64,000 bases of DNA. Source: Chromobacterium alkanivorans (GTDB lineage Bacteria; Pseudomonadota; Gammaproteobacteria; Burkholderiales; Chromobacteriaceae). Below the pieces are notes generated by a model. That model was not told the DNA's origin. It did not search any database and was given only the letters and a program-made list of their open reading frames with translations. Positions within the stretch are counted from its first letter, which is position 1. Each line of letters begins with the position of its first letter. Location of the stretch: contig NZ_JAFHKL010000001.1 in the NCBI RefSeq assembly GCF_016937655.1, positions 372,001 through 436,000 on the forward strand, in the 5' to 3' direction. Shown here piece after piece: positions 1 through 7,714 of this stretch. The translations under genes and the position numbers were made by a program.

Positions 1-392
1 CCGGCGATATGCATCTGCGCCAGCATTTCGCCGACTGCGCGGCACTGCGCCGAGGTGGGCTGCGCGACGTCGGCGCCGTCCAGGCAGCTGACCAGGCAGG
101 CCGGCTTGCCGGCCAGCATCGAGGCGAACTGGTCGGTGTTGTCGGCCACCGGCGCCGGGCAGGCCACGCCGTGGCGCGCCAGGTGGCTCATCAAGGTCAG
201 GTAATAGGGCAGTTCCTGCAGCTTCAGCGCCTCGAACAGCGTCAGCACATAGCGGCCGTGCGTGGTGGTGACGAAGTAATTGGTGTTGGTGATGCCGGAG
301 GCAATGCCCTGCAAGTCCAGCAACTGGCCCAAGGTGTAGCGCTTGAGCCATTCCTGCATCTGGTCATCGCTGACCGTGGTGTAAACCGACAT
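1..392 (-). CDS. thrB: Homoserine kinase ThrB, N-terminal part (cut by window edge)
   Basis: The 130 visible residues are the N-terminus of a type II homoserine kinase of the aminoglycoside phosphotransferase-like fold, which phosphorylates L-homoserine with ATP in threonine synthesis. The start of the fold is visible: a short helix, a glycine turn ([10 protein letters not shown], about residues 23-32), a beta strand (RYVLTLFE) and the PYYLTLM helix. The start ATG at 392 lies 10 bases after the stop of the DUF2782 gene, so the two are probably co-transcribed. The thrB/DUF2782/polA neighbourhood is also known from pseudomonads, which supports ThrB over a generic phosphotransferase. The C-terminus lies beyond the window. 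Confidence 0.9.
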   Translation of the reverse strand, partial: MSVYTTVSDDQMQEWLKRYTLGQLLDLQGIASGITNTNYFVTTTHGRYVLTLFEALKLQELPYYLTLMSHLARHGVACPAPVADNTDQFASMLAGKPACLVSCLDGADVAQPTSAQCRAVGEMLAQMHIA

Positions 393-402
393 AGTGGCCC
401 TC

Positions 403-729
403 TCAGAACCGGATCAGCACCCAGCGCGGGATGATGATGCGGTTGGCGGGGTCGATCTGCTTCATGGTGCCGGAGCCGTTGTCGTCCATCAGGTAATAGG
501 GCACGCCGTGCGACGGAGTCACCTTGACCATGTAGAGATGGCCGTTGAGCCGGTATTCCTCGATCTTGTCCTCGCCCTTCTGGATGATGCGCACCTCCGG
601 TTCCGCGGTGGCGGCGCTTTGTTCGCTGATCGTCGGCGGCGGCGGCACCGGGGTCTTGGCGGGGGAGGGCGTATCGGCCCAGGCGGCTGTCAATGGCAGC
701 AGGGCGAGGGCGGCGAGCAGGCGGCGCAT
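403..729 (-). CDS. DUF2782 family secreted protein
   Basis: A 108-residue protein with a clear signal peptide ([11 protein letters not shown] then AWA-D, cleavage near residue 19), a proline/threonine-rich linker and a compact C-terminal domain containing the stretch [15 protein letters not shown], typical of DUF2782. Its function is unknown; it should be periplasmic. The start at 729 is preferred over the in-frame ATG at 750 because AAGGA lies seven bases upstream and the signal peptide then begins directly with MRR. It sits between the LOG-family gene and thrB in one transcription unit. Confidence 0.88.
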   Translation of the reverse strand: MRRLLAALALLPLTAAWADTPSPAKTPVPPPPTISEQSAATAEPEVRIIQKGEDKIEEYRLNGHLYMVKVTPSHGVPYYLMDDNGSGTMKQIDPANRIIIPRWVLIRF

Positions 730-755
730 GGCGTGGTCCTTGATTGTCATCAGTG

Positions 756-1484
756 TTAAAGGTGCAGCAGTTGTTCGCGCTCTTCGGGCAGCGCTTCAAA
801 ACCGCGGGTTTCGTAATGTTTGAAGATAGTTTCGACGATTTGCCGCGGATCGTCGATCAGTTGGATCAGATTCATGTCCTCGGGATTGATCATGCCTTCG
901 CTGATCAAGCGGTCCTTGACCCAGTCCAGCAGGCCTTCCCAGAACTCTCGGCAGCACAGGATGATGGGAATCTTGCGGCTCTTGCCGGTCTGGATCAGCG
1001 TCAGCGCCTCGAACATCTCGTCCAGCGTGCCGAAACCGCCCGGCATCACCACATAGGCGATGGCGTGTTTGACGAACATGACCTTGCGGCTGAAGAAGTG
1101 GTTGAACTTGATGCTCAGGTCTTGGTATTCATTGGGTTTCTGTTCGTGCGGCAACACGATATTCAGCGCCACCGACGGGCTTCTGCCGTAGAATGCCCCT
1201 TTATTGGCGGCTTCCATGATGCCGGGGCCGCCCCCGGAAACGACGGAGAAGCCGGAGTCCGACAGCAGGCGGGCGACTTCTTCGGTCAATTTGTAATACT
1301 TGTGGTCGCGCGGCGTGCGCGCGCTGCCAAAGATGCTCACTGCCGGCATGATGCCTTGCAAGGCTTCCGCCGAATCGACAAACTCCGACATGATTTTCAT
1401 CACATGCCAGGCTTCGCGGGAACGGAAACGCTGCATCATCGCGTGACGATCACTGGTTTGCGGTAATTTATCGGACAAGCTCAT
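756..1484 (-). CDS. LOG family protein (TIGR00730), nucleotide 5'-monophosphate phosphoribohydrolase type
   Basis: A 242-residue Rossmann-like protein of the LOG family. Members cleave nucleoside 5'-monophosphates to base and ribose 5-phosphate; many were formerly called lysine decarboxylases. The nucleotide-binding loop GSAR (53-56), the SGGGPGIMEAANKG segment (83-96) and the diagnostic PGGxGTxxE motif (148-156) are all intact. AGAGG precedes the ATG at 1484. It leads a three-gene unit with the DUF2782 gene and thrB and diverges from polA across only 15 bases. The exact substrate cannot be read from sequence. Confidence 0.88.
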   Translation of the reverse strand: MSLSDKLPQTSDRHAMMQRFRSREAWHVMKIMSEFVDSAEALQGIMPAVSIFGSARTPRDHKYYKLTEEVARLLSDSGFSVVSGGGPGIMEAANKGAFYGRSPSVALNIVLPHEQKPNEYQDLSIKFNHFFSRKVMFVKHAIAYVVMPGGFGTLDEMFEALTLIQTGKSRKIPIILCCREFWEGLLDWVKDRLISEGMINPEDMNLIQLIDDPRQIVETIFKHYETRGFEALPEEREQLLHL

Positions 1485-1499
1485 ATTCTGCCTCTTTTT

Positions 1500-4268
1500 A
1501 TGAAAACACTGTTATTGATCGACGGCTCTTCTTATTTGTACCGCGCCTTTCACGCGATGCCCGATTTGCGCTCTCCGGATGGCCGCCCGGTGGGGGCTGT
1601 CTACGGCATGGTGAACATGCTCAGGCGGCTGGAGAAGGAAGTGCAGTTCGATTATAGCGCCTGCGTTTTCGACGCCAAAGGCAAGACATTCCGCGACGAC
1701 CTTTACCCCGAATACAAGGCCAATCGCCCGTCGATGCCGGAGGAACTCGCCTCCCAGATTACGGCGGTCCATGAGGTGGTGCAAGCCTCGGGCTGGCCGA
1801 TGCTGGTGGTGCCGGGAGTGGAGGCCGACGACGTGATCGGCACGCTGGCGCGCGCCGGCGCCGCCGCCGGCATGCGGGTGATCATCTCCACCGGCGACAA
1901 GGACATGGCGCAACTGGTGAACGGCCAGGTGTCCATCGTCAACACCATGACCAATGAAACCTTCGACCGCGACGGGGTCAAGGACAAGTTCGGCGTGCCG
2001 CCGGAATTGATCGTCGACTATCTGACCCTGATCGGCGACAAGGTGGACAATGTGCCGGGCGTCGACAAGTGTGGGCCCAAGACCGCGGTCAAGTGGCTGG
2101 AGCAGTACGGCAGCCTGGACGCCGTCATCGCCCAGGCGGCGGAAGTAGGCGGCAAGGTGGGCGAGAACCTGCGCGCGGCGCTGGATTGGCTGCCCAAGGG
2201 CCGCGAGCTGATCACCATCAAGTGCGATGTGGATCTGAACGCGGACATGCCCTATGGCCTGGACAGCCTGCAGCACGGTCTTAAGGACAAGCCGCGTCTG
2301 GCCGAGCTGTATCAGGGCTTGGGCTTCCGCACCTTTTATCGCGAGGTGAGCGAGGGCGAGGAGATGCCGGCGGTGGCGCAAACTACGGCCGGCGCGCAGG
2401 GTGACGATCTGTTCGCCATCGAGGCGGCGCAAGACAGCCCGGCCCTGCCGGAGGCAGTGGCGGAGCGGCGCTATGAAACCATTCTGGACGCCGCGCGGTT
2501 GGACGCCTGGCTGGCCAAGCTGGCGGCGGCGGAGGTGGTGTCGCTGGACACCGAGACCACCAGCCTGGATCAGATGCAGGCGCGCATCATCGGCGTCAGC
2601 TTCTCGGTGCGCTCCGGCGAGGCCGCCTATCTGCCGCTGGACCACCACTACGCCGGCGCGCCCGAGCAATTGGATCTGGAGCAAAGCCTGGCCAAGCTCA
2701 AACCCTGGCTGGAGGACGTCGGCAAGAAGAAGTGCGGACAGAACCTGAAGTACGACCGCCATGTGTTCGCCAACCACGGCATCCGCCTGGCCGGGGTGGT
2801 CGACGACTCCCTGCTGGCTTCCTACGTGGTGGAAAGCCATGAGCGCCACAATATGGACGATCTGGCGCGCCGCCATCTGGGCGAGTCCACGGTCAGTTAC
2901 GAGGAGATTTGCGGCAAGGGCGCCAAGCAGATCGGTTTCGGCGAGGTGGACGTGGACACCGCGTCCAACTACGCGGCCGAGGACGCCGACATCACGCTGC
3001 GCCTGAATCAATACTTCTCCGGCCTGTTGAGCGGCCGTTTGCGAGAAGTCTACCGCGACATCGAACTGCCGGTGGCCGAGGTGCTGTTCGACATGGAACG
3101 CCACGGCGTGTTGATAGACCGCGAGCGGTTGGCGGCGCAAAGCCATCAACTGGGCACCGAGATGCTGAAGCTGGAAAACCAGGCCTACGAATTGGCCGGC
3201 CAGCCGTTCAACCTGAACTCGCCCAAGCAATTGCAGGAAATCCTGTTCGGCAAGCTGGGCATTCCCACCAAGGGCGTGAAGAAGACCCCGTCCGGCGGCT
3301 ACTCCACCGACGAATCGGTGCTGGAGGCGCTGGCGCTGGACCACCCGCTGCCCAAGTGCATCCTGGAATACCGGGGCCTGGCCAAGCTCAAGTCCACCTA
3401 CACCGACAAATTGCCCCAGCTGATCAACGCGGCCACCGGCCGCGTGCACACCAATTACGCGCAGGCGGTGGCGATCACCGGGCGGCTGGCCAGCTCGGAT
3501 CCCAATCTGCAGAACATCCCGGTACGCACGCCGGAAGGCCGCCGCGTGCGCGAGGCCTTCATAGCGCCGCCCGGGCATGTGATCGTCAGCGCCGACTATT
3601 CGCAGATCGAACTGCGCATCATGGCGCACCTGTCGGACGACGCCGGCATGCTGCAGGCCTTCGCCAGCGGCGAGGACATTCACCGCGCTACCGCCGCCGA
3701 GGTGTTCGGCGTGACGCTGGAGCAGGTCAGCGCCGACCAGCGCCGCGCCGCCAAGGCGATCAACTTCGGCCTGATCTACGGCATGAGCGCGTTTGGCCTG
3801 GCCGCGCAGCTGGACATCGAACGCAGCGCCGCGCAGCAGTACATCGACCGCTACTTCATGCGCTACCCGGGCGTGGCCGAGTATATGCAGACCACGCGCG
3901 AAACCGCGCGCGAGCAAGGCTATGTGGAAACCGTGTTCGGTCGCCGTCTCTACCTGCCGGAGATCAAGTTGTCGAACCCGGCGCGCCGCGCCGGCGCCGA
4001 ACGCGCGGCGATCAACGCGCCGATGCAGGGCACGGCGGCGGATCTGATCAAACTGGCGATGATCGCGGTGCAGAACTGGCTGCGCGACGACGCCTTGGGC
4101 AGCAAGCTGATCATGCAGGTGCACGACGAACTGGTGCTGGAAGTGCCGGAAGCCGAGTTGGAACTGGTCAAGCGGCGTTTGCCGGAGATCATGGCCGGCG
4201 TGGCCAAGCTCAAGGTGCCCTTGCTGGCGGAAGTGGGCGCCGGGGAAAGTTGGGAAAGCGCGCACTGA
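1500..4268 (+). CDS. polA: DNA polymerase I
   Basis: A 922-residue full-length family A DNA polymerase for Okazaki fragment maturation and repair. The N-terminal 5'-nuclease domain begins with MKTLLLIDGSSYLYRAFHA and spans about 290 residues. The 3'-5' exonuclease appears active: D350 and E352 in SLDTETTS, plus later aspartates in LKYDRH and AEDADIT. The polymerase domain has the catalytic D699 in ADYSQIELR and H875-D876-E877 in VHDEL. Only 15 bases separate the ATG from the divergent LOG-family start, with no strong Shine-Dalgarno sequence, so its promoter must lie inside the neighbouring coding region. A strong terminator follows. Confidence 0.98.
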   Translation: MKTLLLIDGSSYLYRAFHAMPDLRSPDGRPVGAVYGMVNMLRRLEKEVQFDYSACVFDAKGKTFRDDLYPEYKANRPSMPEELASQITAVHEVVQASGWPMLVVPGVEADDVIGTLARAGAAAGMRVIISTGDKDMAQLVNGQVSIVNTMTNETFDRDGVKDKFGVPPELIVDYLTLIGDKVDNVPGVDKCGPKTAVKWLEQYGSLDAVIAQAAEVGGKVGENLRAALDWLPKGRELITIKCDVDLNADMPYGLDSLQHGLKDKPRLAELYQGLGFRTFYREVSEGEEMPAVAQTTAGAQGDDLFAIEAAQDSPALPEAVAERRYETILDAARLDAWLAKLAAAEVVSLDTETTSLDQMQARIIGVSFSVRSGEAAYLPLDHHYAGAPEQLDLEQSLAKLKPWLEDVGKKKCGQNLKYDRHVFANHGIRLAGVVDDSLLASYVVESHERHNMDDLARRHLGESTVSYEEICGKGAKQIGFGEVDVDTASNYAAEDADITLRLNQYFSGLLSGRLREVYRDIELPVAEVLFDMERHGVLIDRERLAAQSHQLGTEMLKLENQAYELAGQPFNLNSPKQLQEILFGKLGIPTKGVKKTPSGGYSTDESVLEALALDHPLPKCILEYRGLAKLKSTYTDKLPQLINAATGRVHTNYAQAVAITGRLASSDPNLQNIPVRTPEGRRVREAFIAPPGHVIVSADYSQIELRIMAHLSDDAGMLQAFASGEDIHRATAAEVFGVTLEQVSADQRRAAKAINFGLIYGMSAFGLAAQLDIERSAAQQYIDRYFMRYPGVAEYMQTTRETAREQGYVETVFGRRLYLPEIKLSNPARRAGAERAAINAPMQGTAADLIKLAMIAVQNWLRDDALGSKLIMQVHDELVLEVPEAELELVKRRLPEIMAGVAKLKVPLLAEVGAGESWESAH

Positions 4269-4291
4269 GCGGGAGGCGCGCCGCAGTCTGA

Positions 4292-4318
4292 AAGCCAGCC
4301 GGGCAGGCTGGCTTTTTT
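4292..4318 (+). terminator. Rho-independent terminator of polA
   Basis: A perfect 9-bp stem, AAGCCAGCC / GGCTGGCTT, with a 5-base loop (GGGCA), runs directly into a T tract 24 bases after the polA stop. It separates polA from the pilin operon. Confidence 0.9.
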
Positions 4319-4401
4319 CATGCCCATGTCGTTTTGCTGGTCCTGGCCTAAATGCCTGGCTCAACCGACGTTTACGGGAACAAGATCGGTTCCGTTCGCA
4401 T

Positions 4402-4428
4402 GGGTTTGCTAAATATATTAGCTAACCC
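4402..4428. promoter_or_regulatory. 27-bp near-perfect palindrome upstream of fimT
   Basis: Arms GGGTT-T-GCTAA and TTAGC-T-AACCC surround the centre ATATA, with a single mismatched position per arm. The site ends 22 bases before the fimT ATG and is AT-rich at the centre, as expected for an operator overlapping a promoter of the minor-pilin operon. The binding protein is unknown; a transcript hairpin in the fimT leader is the alternative. Confidence 0.5.
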
Positions 4429-4450
4429 CCAATGAGACGGAGTGCCTGCC

Positions 4451-4987
4451 ATGCGAGCTCAGATCGGCTTCACCCTGATTGAGGCGATGACGGTCCTGGC
4501 GATCCTCCTGCTGTGCCTGGCGATCGCCGCGCCGGGCCTGGGCCGTTTGTTGTCGACGCAGCAATTGCGCAGCCACGCCCAGGCGATGGCCAATCTGCTG
4601 CACTTCGCCCGCAGCGAGGCCCTGCGCAGCAACCGGCCGGTATTCGTGTGCGCGGCCAATCTGAAGCGGAATCTGCAATTGCAGGGCTGCGCCAGGCAGC
4701 GGCAGGTGTGGGACCGCGGCGCCCTGGTGTACGCGGACAGGGATGGCGGCGGCCAAGCCGGTTACGACAGCCAGGAACGCTTGCATCTGCTGGTGTTCGC
4801 CGCGGGCAGGGTCAGGGTGCGGGTTGGGCGCGACCAGCTGTCCTTCCTGCCCAACGGCAGGCTGGAGCGCGGCCAGGGCGTGAACCTATGGCTGGAAAGC
4901 CCGTTGTCCGGCCAGTGCTTGCTGCTGCAGGTCAGCGGCCATGGCCGGGCGGACATAGGCAAGGCGGACCGTGGCTGCCCGAGCTGA
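4451..4987 (+). CDS. fimT: Type IV pilus minor pilin FimT/GspH-like
   Basis: A 178-residue prepilin with a very short leader, MRAQIG, followed by FTLIEAMTVLAIL. The G/F cleavage site for prepilin peptidase PilD, the conserved Glu5 of the mature protein and the hydrophobic helix are intact. The body matches the GspH/FimT type: a helix rich in LHFARSEALRSNRPV, then a strand-rich C-terminus with a cysteine pair. The ATG at 4451, with CGGAG nine bases upstream, is chosen over the GTG at 4442. It is first in the minor-pilin operon and overlaps pilV by 17 bases. It primes pilus assembly at the inner membrane. Confidence 0.88.
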   Translation: MRAQIGFTLIEAMTVLAILLLCLAIAAPGLGRLLSTQQLRSHAQAMANLLHFARSEALRSNRPVFVCAANLKRNLQLQGCARQRQVWDRGALVYADRDGGGQAGYDSQERLHLLVFAAGRVRVRVGRDQLSFLPNGRLERGQGVNLWLESPLSGQCLLLQVSGHGRADIGKADRGCPS

Positions 4988-5411
4988 GGCCGCCGTCCGC
5001 GGCGGCGCTTTGCTGGAAACCATGCTGGCGCTGTTCGTGGTCATGGTGTCCATGCTGGCCCTGTCCTCGGTGCAGCTGCGCGCGCTGCTGCACGGCCGCG
5101 ACGCTGTGCTGCGGGCGGAGGCGATCGCGGCGGCGCTGGAACTGGGAGAGGCGGCGCTGCTGTGGCCGGAGGCGGGGGAGGCGTCCGCGCAAGAGCAGGC
5201 GGATTGGGCGCGCTTGCGGCAGCGGCTGGAAGGTTTGGGAGACGGCGTGATCGAGGCGCGGCAGTGCCGCGGCGCGCTGGACGCGATGACGGAGGCGTGC
5301 GCGCAGCAGGAGGGCGCCGTCGTCTATCTGCGGCTGACTTGGAACGACTCGGTCGGAGAGGACTCCGCCCGTGCCGCGCGTCGTTACGCGCTGGCCCTGG
5401 ACGCGCCTTAG
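4971..5411 (+). CDS. pilV: Type IV pilus minor pilin PilV-like
   Basis: A 146-residue class III-signal prepilin starting at GTG 4971, which overlaps the end of fimT. The leader MAARAEAAVRG is followed by GALLETMLALFVVMVSMLALSSVQLRAL: the cleavage-site glycine, Glu5 and the hydrophobic N-helix are present, although the usual Phe+1 is replaced by Gly. The second gene of the minor-pilin set is normally PilV, and the size fits. Two cysteines (AxQCRGAL and TEACAQQ) could form the usual disulfide. The PilV name rests mainly on order in the operon. Confidence 0.8.
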   Translation: MAARAEAAVRGGALLETMLALFVVMVSMLALSSVQLRALLHGRDAVLRAEAIAAALELGEAALLWPEAGEASAQEQADWARLRQRLEGLGDGVIEARQCRGALDAMTEACAQQEGAVVYLRLTWNDSVGEDSARAARRYALALDAP

Positions 5412-5413
5412 TC

Positions 5414-6265
5414 GTGGCGACCGGCCGGCGCGACCAGGGGTTTTCCCTGGTGGAGATGATGGTGGCGATGAGCCTGGGGCTGCTGGTGTTGGCGCTGGCC
5501 TTGCAAGGCGCGCTGACGATGCAGGGCAGCCTGCGAGCCGTTGAGCGTGCTTTGCGGCGGCATCAGGATGGGCAATTCGCGCTGGCGCAATTGGCGGAGA
5601 GTTGGCGCAGGCACGGGCGTTTCGCTTGCGCGCAGGCGGCGGAGTCGCCGGGACGCGGGTTCGACGCGCCGGAAGGCATGCGTTTTCGCTACGGCGTCGA
5701 CGCGGCGACGGCGTCGGTGACGGAGGACGCGACGCGGACCACCTTGCGCTGGCAGGGAGGGGCGGATTGGGAAGAGGCTGCGCTGGCCAGTTGCGCCAGC
5801 CTGAGGCTGTTGAAGTCGGGCGAGCCGGGGCTGGAATGGCGGAGGGAGGGCGGCGCGCATGCGTTGGCCTGGGAGGGAGCGGCGGAAGCCGGGCCGCTGC
5901 GAGGCGCGGATCTCGCCTCCTTGGAAGTTTTGGCTATCGCCTCGCAGCGTTACGTCCTGCGCCGCGACGGCGACGGCAACGCGCTGTGGCTGGAGGAAAG
6001 CCTGTCCGGGCGGACGGCGGAGCCGCCGCAATTGCTGGCGACGGCCGTGACGGCGCTGCGGCAGCGTTTTGGCGTTCGCAGCGCTTGCCGGCCGCTGACG
6101 CTGGTTTGGCGGGAACGCGCGGATCAGCTGAGCGCGGAGGATTGGAAGCGGTTGTCGCGGGTGGAGCTGGCGCTTGAGATGCGGTCGGACGGCGGCAGGC
6201 AGGGATGGACCACGGTGGTGGCGTTGACGCCGGCGCTGCCGTGCGCGCTGGAGCCGGGCGGATGA
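5414..6265 (+). CDS. pilW: Type IV pilus minor pilin PilW-like
   Basis: A 283-residue prepilin starting at GTG 5414, two bases after the pilV stop. The leader MATGRRDQG precedes FSLVEMMVAMSLGLLVLALAL, giving a canonical G/F cleavage site and Glu5. The length and position match PilW, the largest of the minor pilins that prime pilus assembly. The coding frame is open farther upstream inside pilV, but only this start puts the prepilin leader at the N-terminus. It overlaps pilX by an ATGA. Confidence 0.85.
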   Translation: MATGRRDQGFSLVEMMVAMSLGLLVLALALQGALTMQGSLRAVERALRRHQDGQFALAQLAESWRRHGRFACAQAAESPGRGFDAPEGMRFRYGVDAATASVTEDATRTTLRWQGGADWEEAALASCASLRLLKSGEPGLEWRREGGAHALAWEGAAEAGPLRGADLASLEVLAIASQRYVLRRDGDGNALWLEESLSGRTAEPPQLLATAVTALRQRFGVRSACRPLTLVWRERADQLSAEDWKRLSRVELALEMRSDGGRQGWTTVVALTPALPCALEPGG

Positions 6266-6945
6266 GGTCCCGGCCGCGCGGCGCGGTGCTGTGGCTGATT
6301 CTGCCGCTGCTCAGCCTGCTGACGGTGCTGGCGCTGGGAACCGCGCGTTCGGTGGCGGCGGAGCAGCGCGCCACGCGGAATCTGGCGGAACAGCGGGCAT
6401 TGGCTCTGGCGGCGTTGCAGGCCTTGCGGGCGGCGGAACGGCGGACCTTGGATTTGAATCTCCGTTTCGAGGACGGTCTGAGGGGAGAAAGCGGCGTTCC
6501 CTGGCGGGGCGACGGCCGCGGTCTGGGTTGGTTCATGCCGGATTGCCTATCCAGCGTCGGCGGCGTCGGTTACGGCTTGTGCGCGACCGAGCCCGATTTA
6601 TGGCGCCGCAGCGTGCTGATCAACGGGGCGCAGTGGCCGTTATTGCATCCTTGCGGGCCCAGCCGCCCGCTTGAGAGCGCGGCCGGCCGGCCGCCGGCGT
6701 CCTGCCTGCCGGCGCGGTCGCGCGCGGGACAGCGTTGGAGCCCGCCGCGCTATGTGCTTGAGTTGCTCAACCCGGCGTTTCGGTTCGCCGGCGTCGACGG
6801 CCGCTTGTACCGGATCAGCGTGCGGGTCTGGGGCGAGAGCGAGCGCGACGCATTGACCGTGCAGAGTTGGTTCTGGGCCGGCGCGGGCGCGCAGGCCGGC
6901 CGCGGCGGACGCTTGAACTGGCGGCGGCTGGAGGAGGCGGAATGA
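6262..6945 (+). CDS. pilX: Type IV pilus assembly protein PilX-like
   Basis: A 227-residue protein translationally coupled to pilW (ATGA at 6262). It has a basic start MRSRPRGAV, one hydrophobic helix LWLILPLLSLLTVLALGTA and then a soluble domain with several cysteines. PilX proteins commonly carry this PilX_N arrangement with a degenerate prepilin motif, and here too the usual G-F-x-x-x-E is not obvious. The call depends on operon position between pilW and a pilE-like gene. It is likely a minor pilin or a cofactor of pilus assembly. Confidence 0.75.
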   Translation: MRSRPRGAVLWLILPLLSLLTVLALGTARSVAAEQRATRNLAEQRALALAALQALRAAERRTLDLNLRFEDGLRGESGVPWRGDGRGLGWFMPDCLSSVGGVGYGLCATEPDLWRRSVLINGAQWPLLHPCGPSRPLESAAGRPPASCLPARSRAGQRWSPPRYVLELLNPAFRFAGVDGRLYRISVRVWGESERDALTVQSWFWAGAGAQAGRGGRLNWRRLEEAE

Positions 6946-7367
6946 GAACGCCAGCGGGGCTGAGCTTGCTGGAGTTGCTGACGGCGATGGCGGTGACGGC
7001 CATTCTGGCCGCAATGGCCTGGCCGGCCTATCAGCAGCAGATATTGCGCGGGCAGTTGGCGGAGGCGCGCGCGGCGCTGTTGGAGAATCTCCATTTCGTC
7101 CAGCGCTGGCATTTGGAAAACCGCACGCGGTCCGCGACCTGGCCGCCGCTGCCGCGGCCCGGCACCCGCGATTTCGACATTCGGCTGGGCAGCGTCAGCC
7201 TGGGTTCGGACAGCGCGGGGCAAGCCAGTTTCCGTTTGCTGGCCAAGCCTAGGGCGGGGCACCGCTTGGCTGGGCGCTTGCAGTTGAGTCTGGATCAGGA
7301 CGGCAATTTATCGCAGTGTGGGCCGGATGAGTCCGGCCCGCAATCTTGCGTGGCCTGGGGAGATTAA
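6942..7367 (+). CDS. pilE: Type IV pilus minor pilin PilE-like
   Basis: A 141-residue prepilin coupled to pilX by ATGA. The leader MRTPAG is followed by LSLLELLTAMAVTAILAAMAWPAYQQQ, with Glu5 and the helix typical of PilE/PilA-type minor pilins; Leu replaces the usual Phe at +1. Two C-terminal cysteines (QCGPDESGPQSC) can form the D-loop disulfide. In the common arrangement pilY1 precedes pilE; it is absent here. The stop codon overlaps the stop of the convergent mliC gene by two bases (TTAA at 7364-7367). Confidence 0.82.
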   Translation: MRTPAGLSLLELLTAMAVTAILAAMAWPAYQQQILRGQLAEARAALLENLHFVQRWHLENRTRSATWPPLPRPGTRDFDIRLGSVSLGSDSAGQASFRLLAKPRAGHRLAGRLQLSLDQDGNLSQCGPDESGPQSCVAWGD

Positions 7368-7714
7368 GTGCCGTCGGCCGTTGCCGGCACCTGGATCTTG
7401 CGGCAGCCTTGCGCCAGCACGCGGCCGCCGCGAGTGGTCAGGCGCGCCTGCTCGTCCAGCAGCGACCAGATCAGTTGTTGGCTGACGTAACGCTCGCCCT
7501 GGGCGACCTTGGCCGGCGTCAGCCGGTAGCGGTGATGGTTCCAGTTCAGCTGGATGGCGGTGCCGCTTTGCTGCTGCGGATACTCCACCACCACCATTTT
7601 GCTGCCGTTGCAGCGGTATTTGACGGTTTGCATGGCCGTGTCGGCGGAGGCCGACGCGGCGCAGGACGCGCTCAGCAGCGTTGCGCAGAGCAACGCTGGT
7701 TTCCATGCCTTCAT
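7364..7714 (-). CDS. MliC-family lysozyme inhibitor-like protein
   Basis: A 116-residue protein with a signal peptide (MKAWKPALLCATLLSASCAASASA) and a small beta-rich domain containing YRCNGSKMVVVEYP and a second cysteine in VLAQGCRK, the pattern of the MliC/PliC inhibitors of C-type lysozyme. It should act in the periplasm or, if the signal-peptide cysteine is lipidated, at the outer membrane. AGGAGGG directly precedes the ATG at 7714; an upstream in-frame extension is ignored. The start overlaps the stop of ampG (ATGA), so the inhibitor is co-translated with a muropeptide permease. Confidence 0.82.
   Translation of the reverse strand: MKAWKPALLCATLLSASCAASASADTAMQTVKYRCNGSKMVVVEYPQQQSGTAIQLNWNHHRYRLTPAKVAQGERYVSQQLIWSLLDEQARLTTRGGRVLAQGCRKIQVPATADGT

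Noticed and set aside
1512-4364. A 950-residue open frame on the minus strand opposite polA
   Set aside because: It is a codon-bias shadow of polA: rich in His, Arg, Gln, Ala and Leu with no domain, and polA is beyond doubt.
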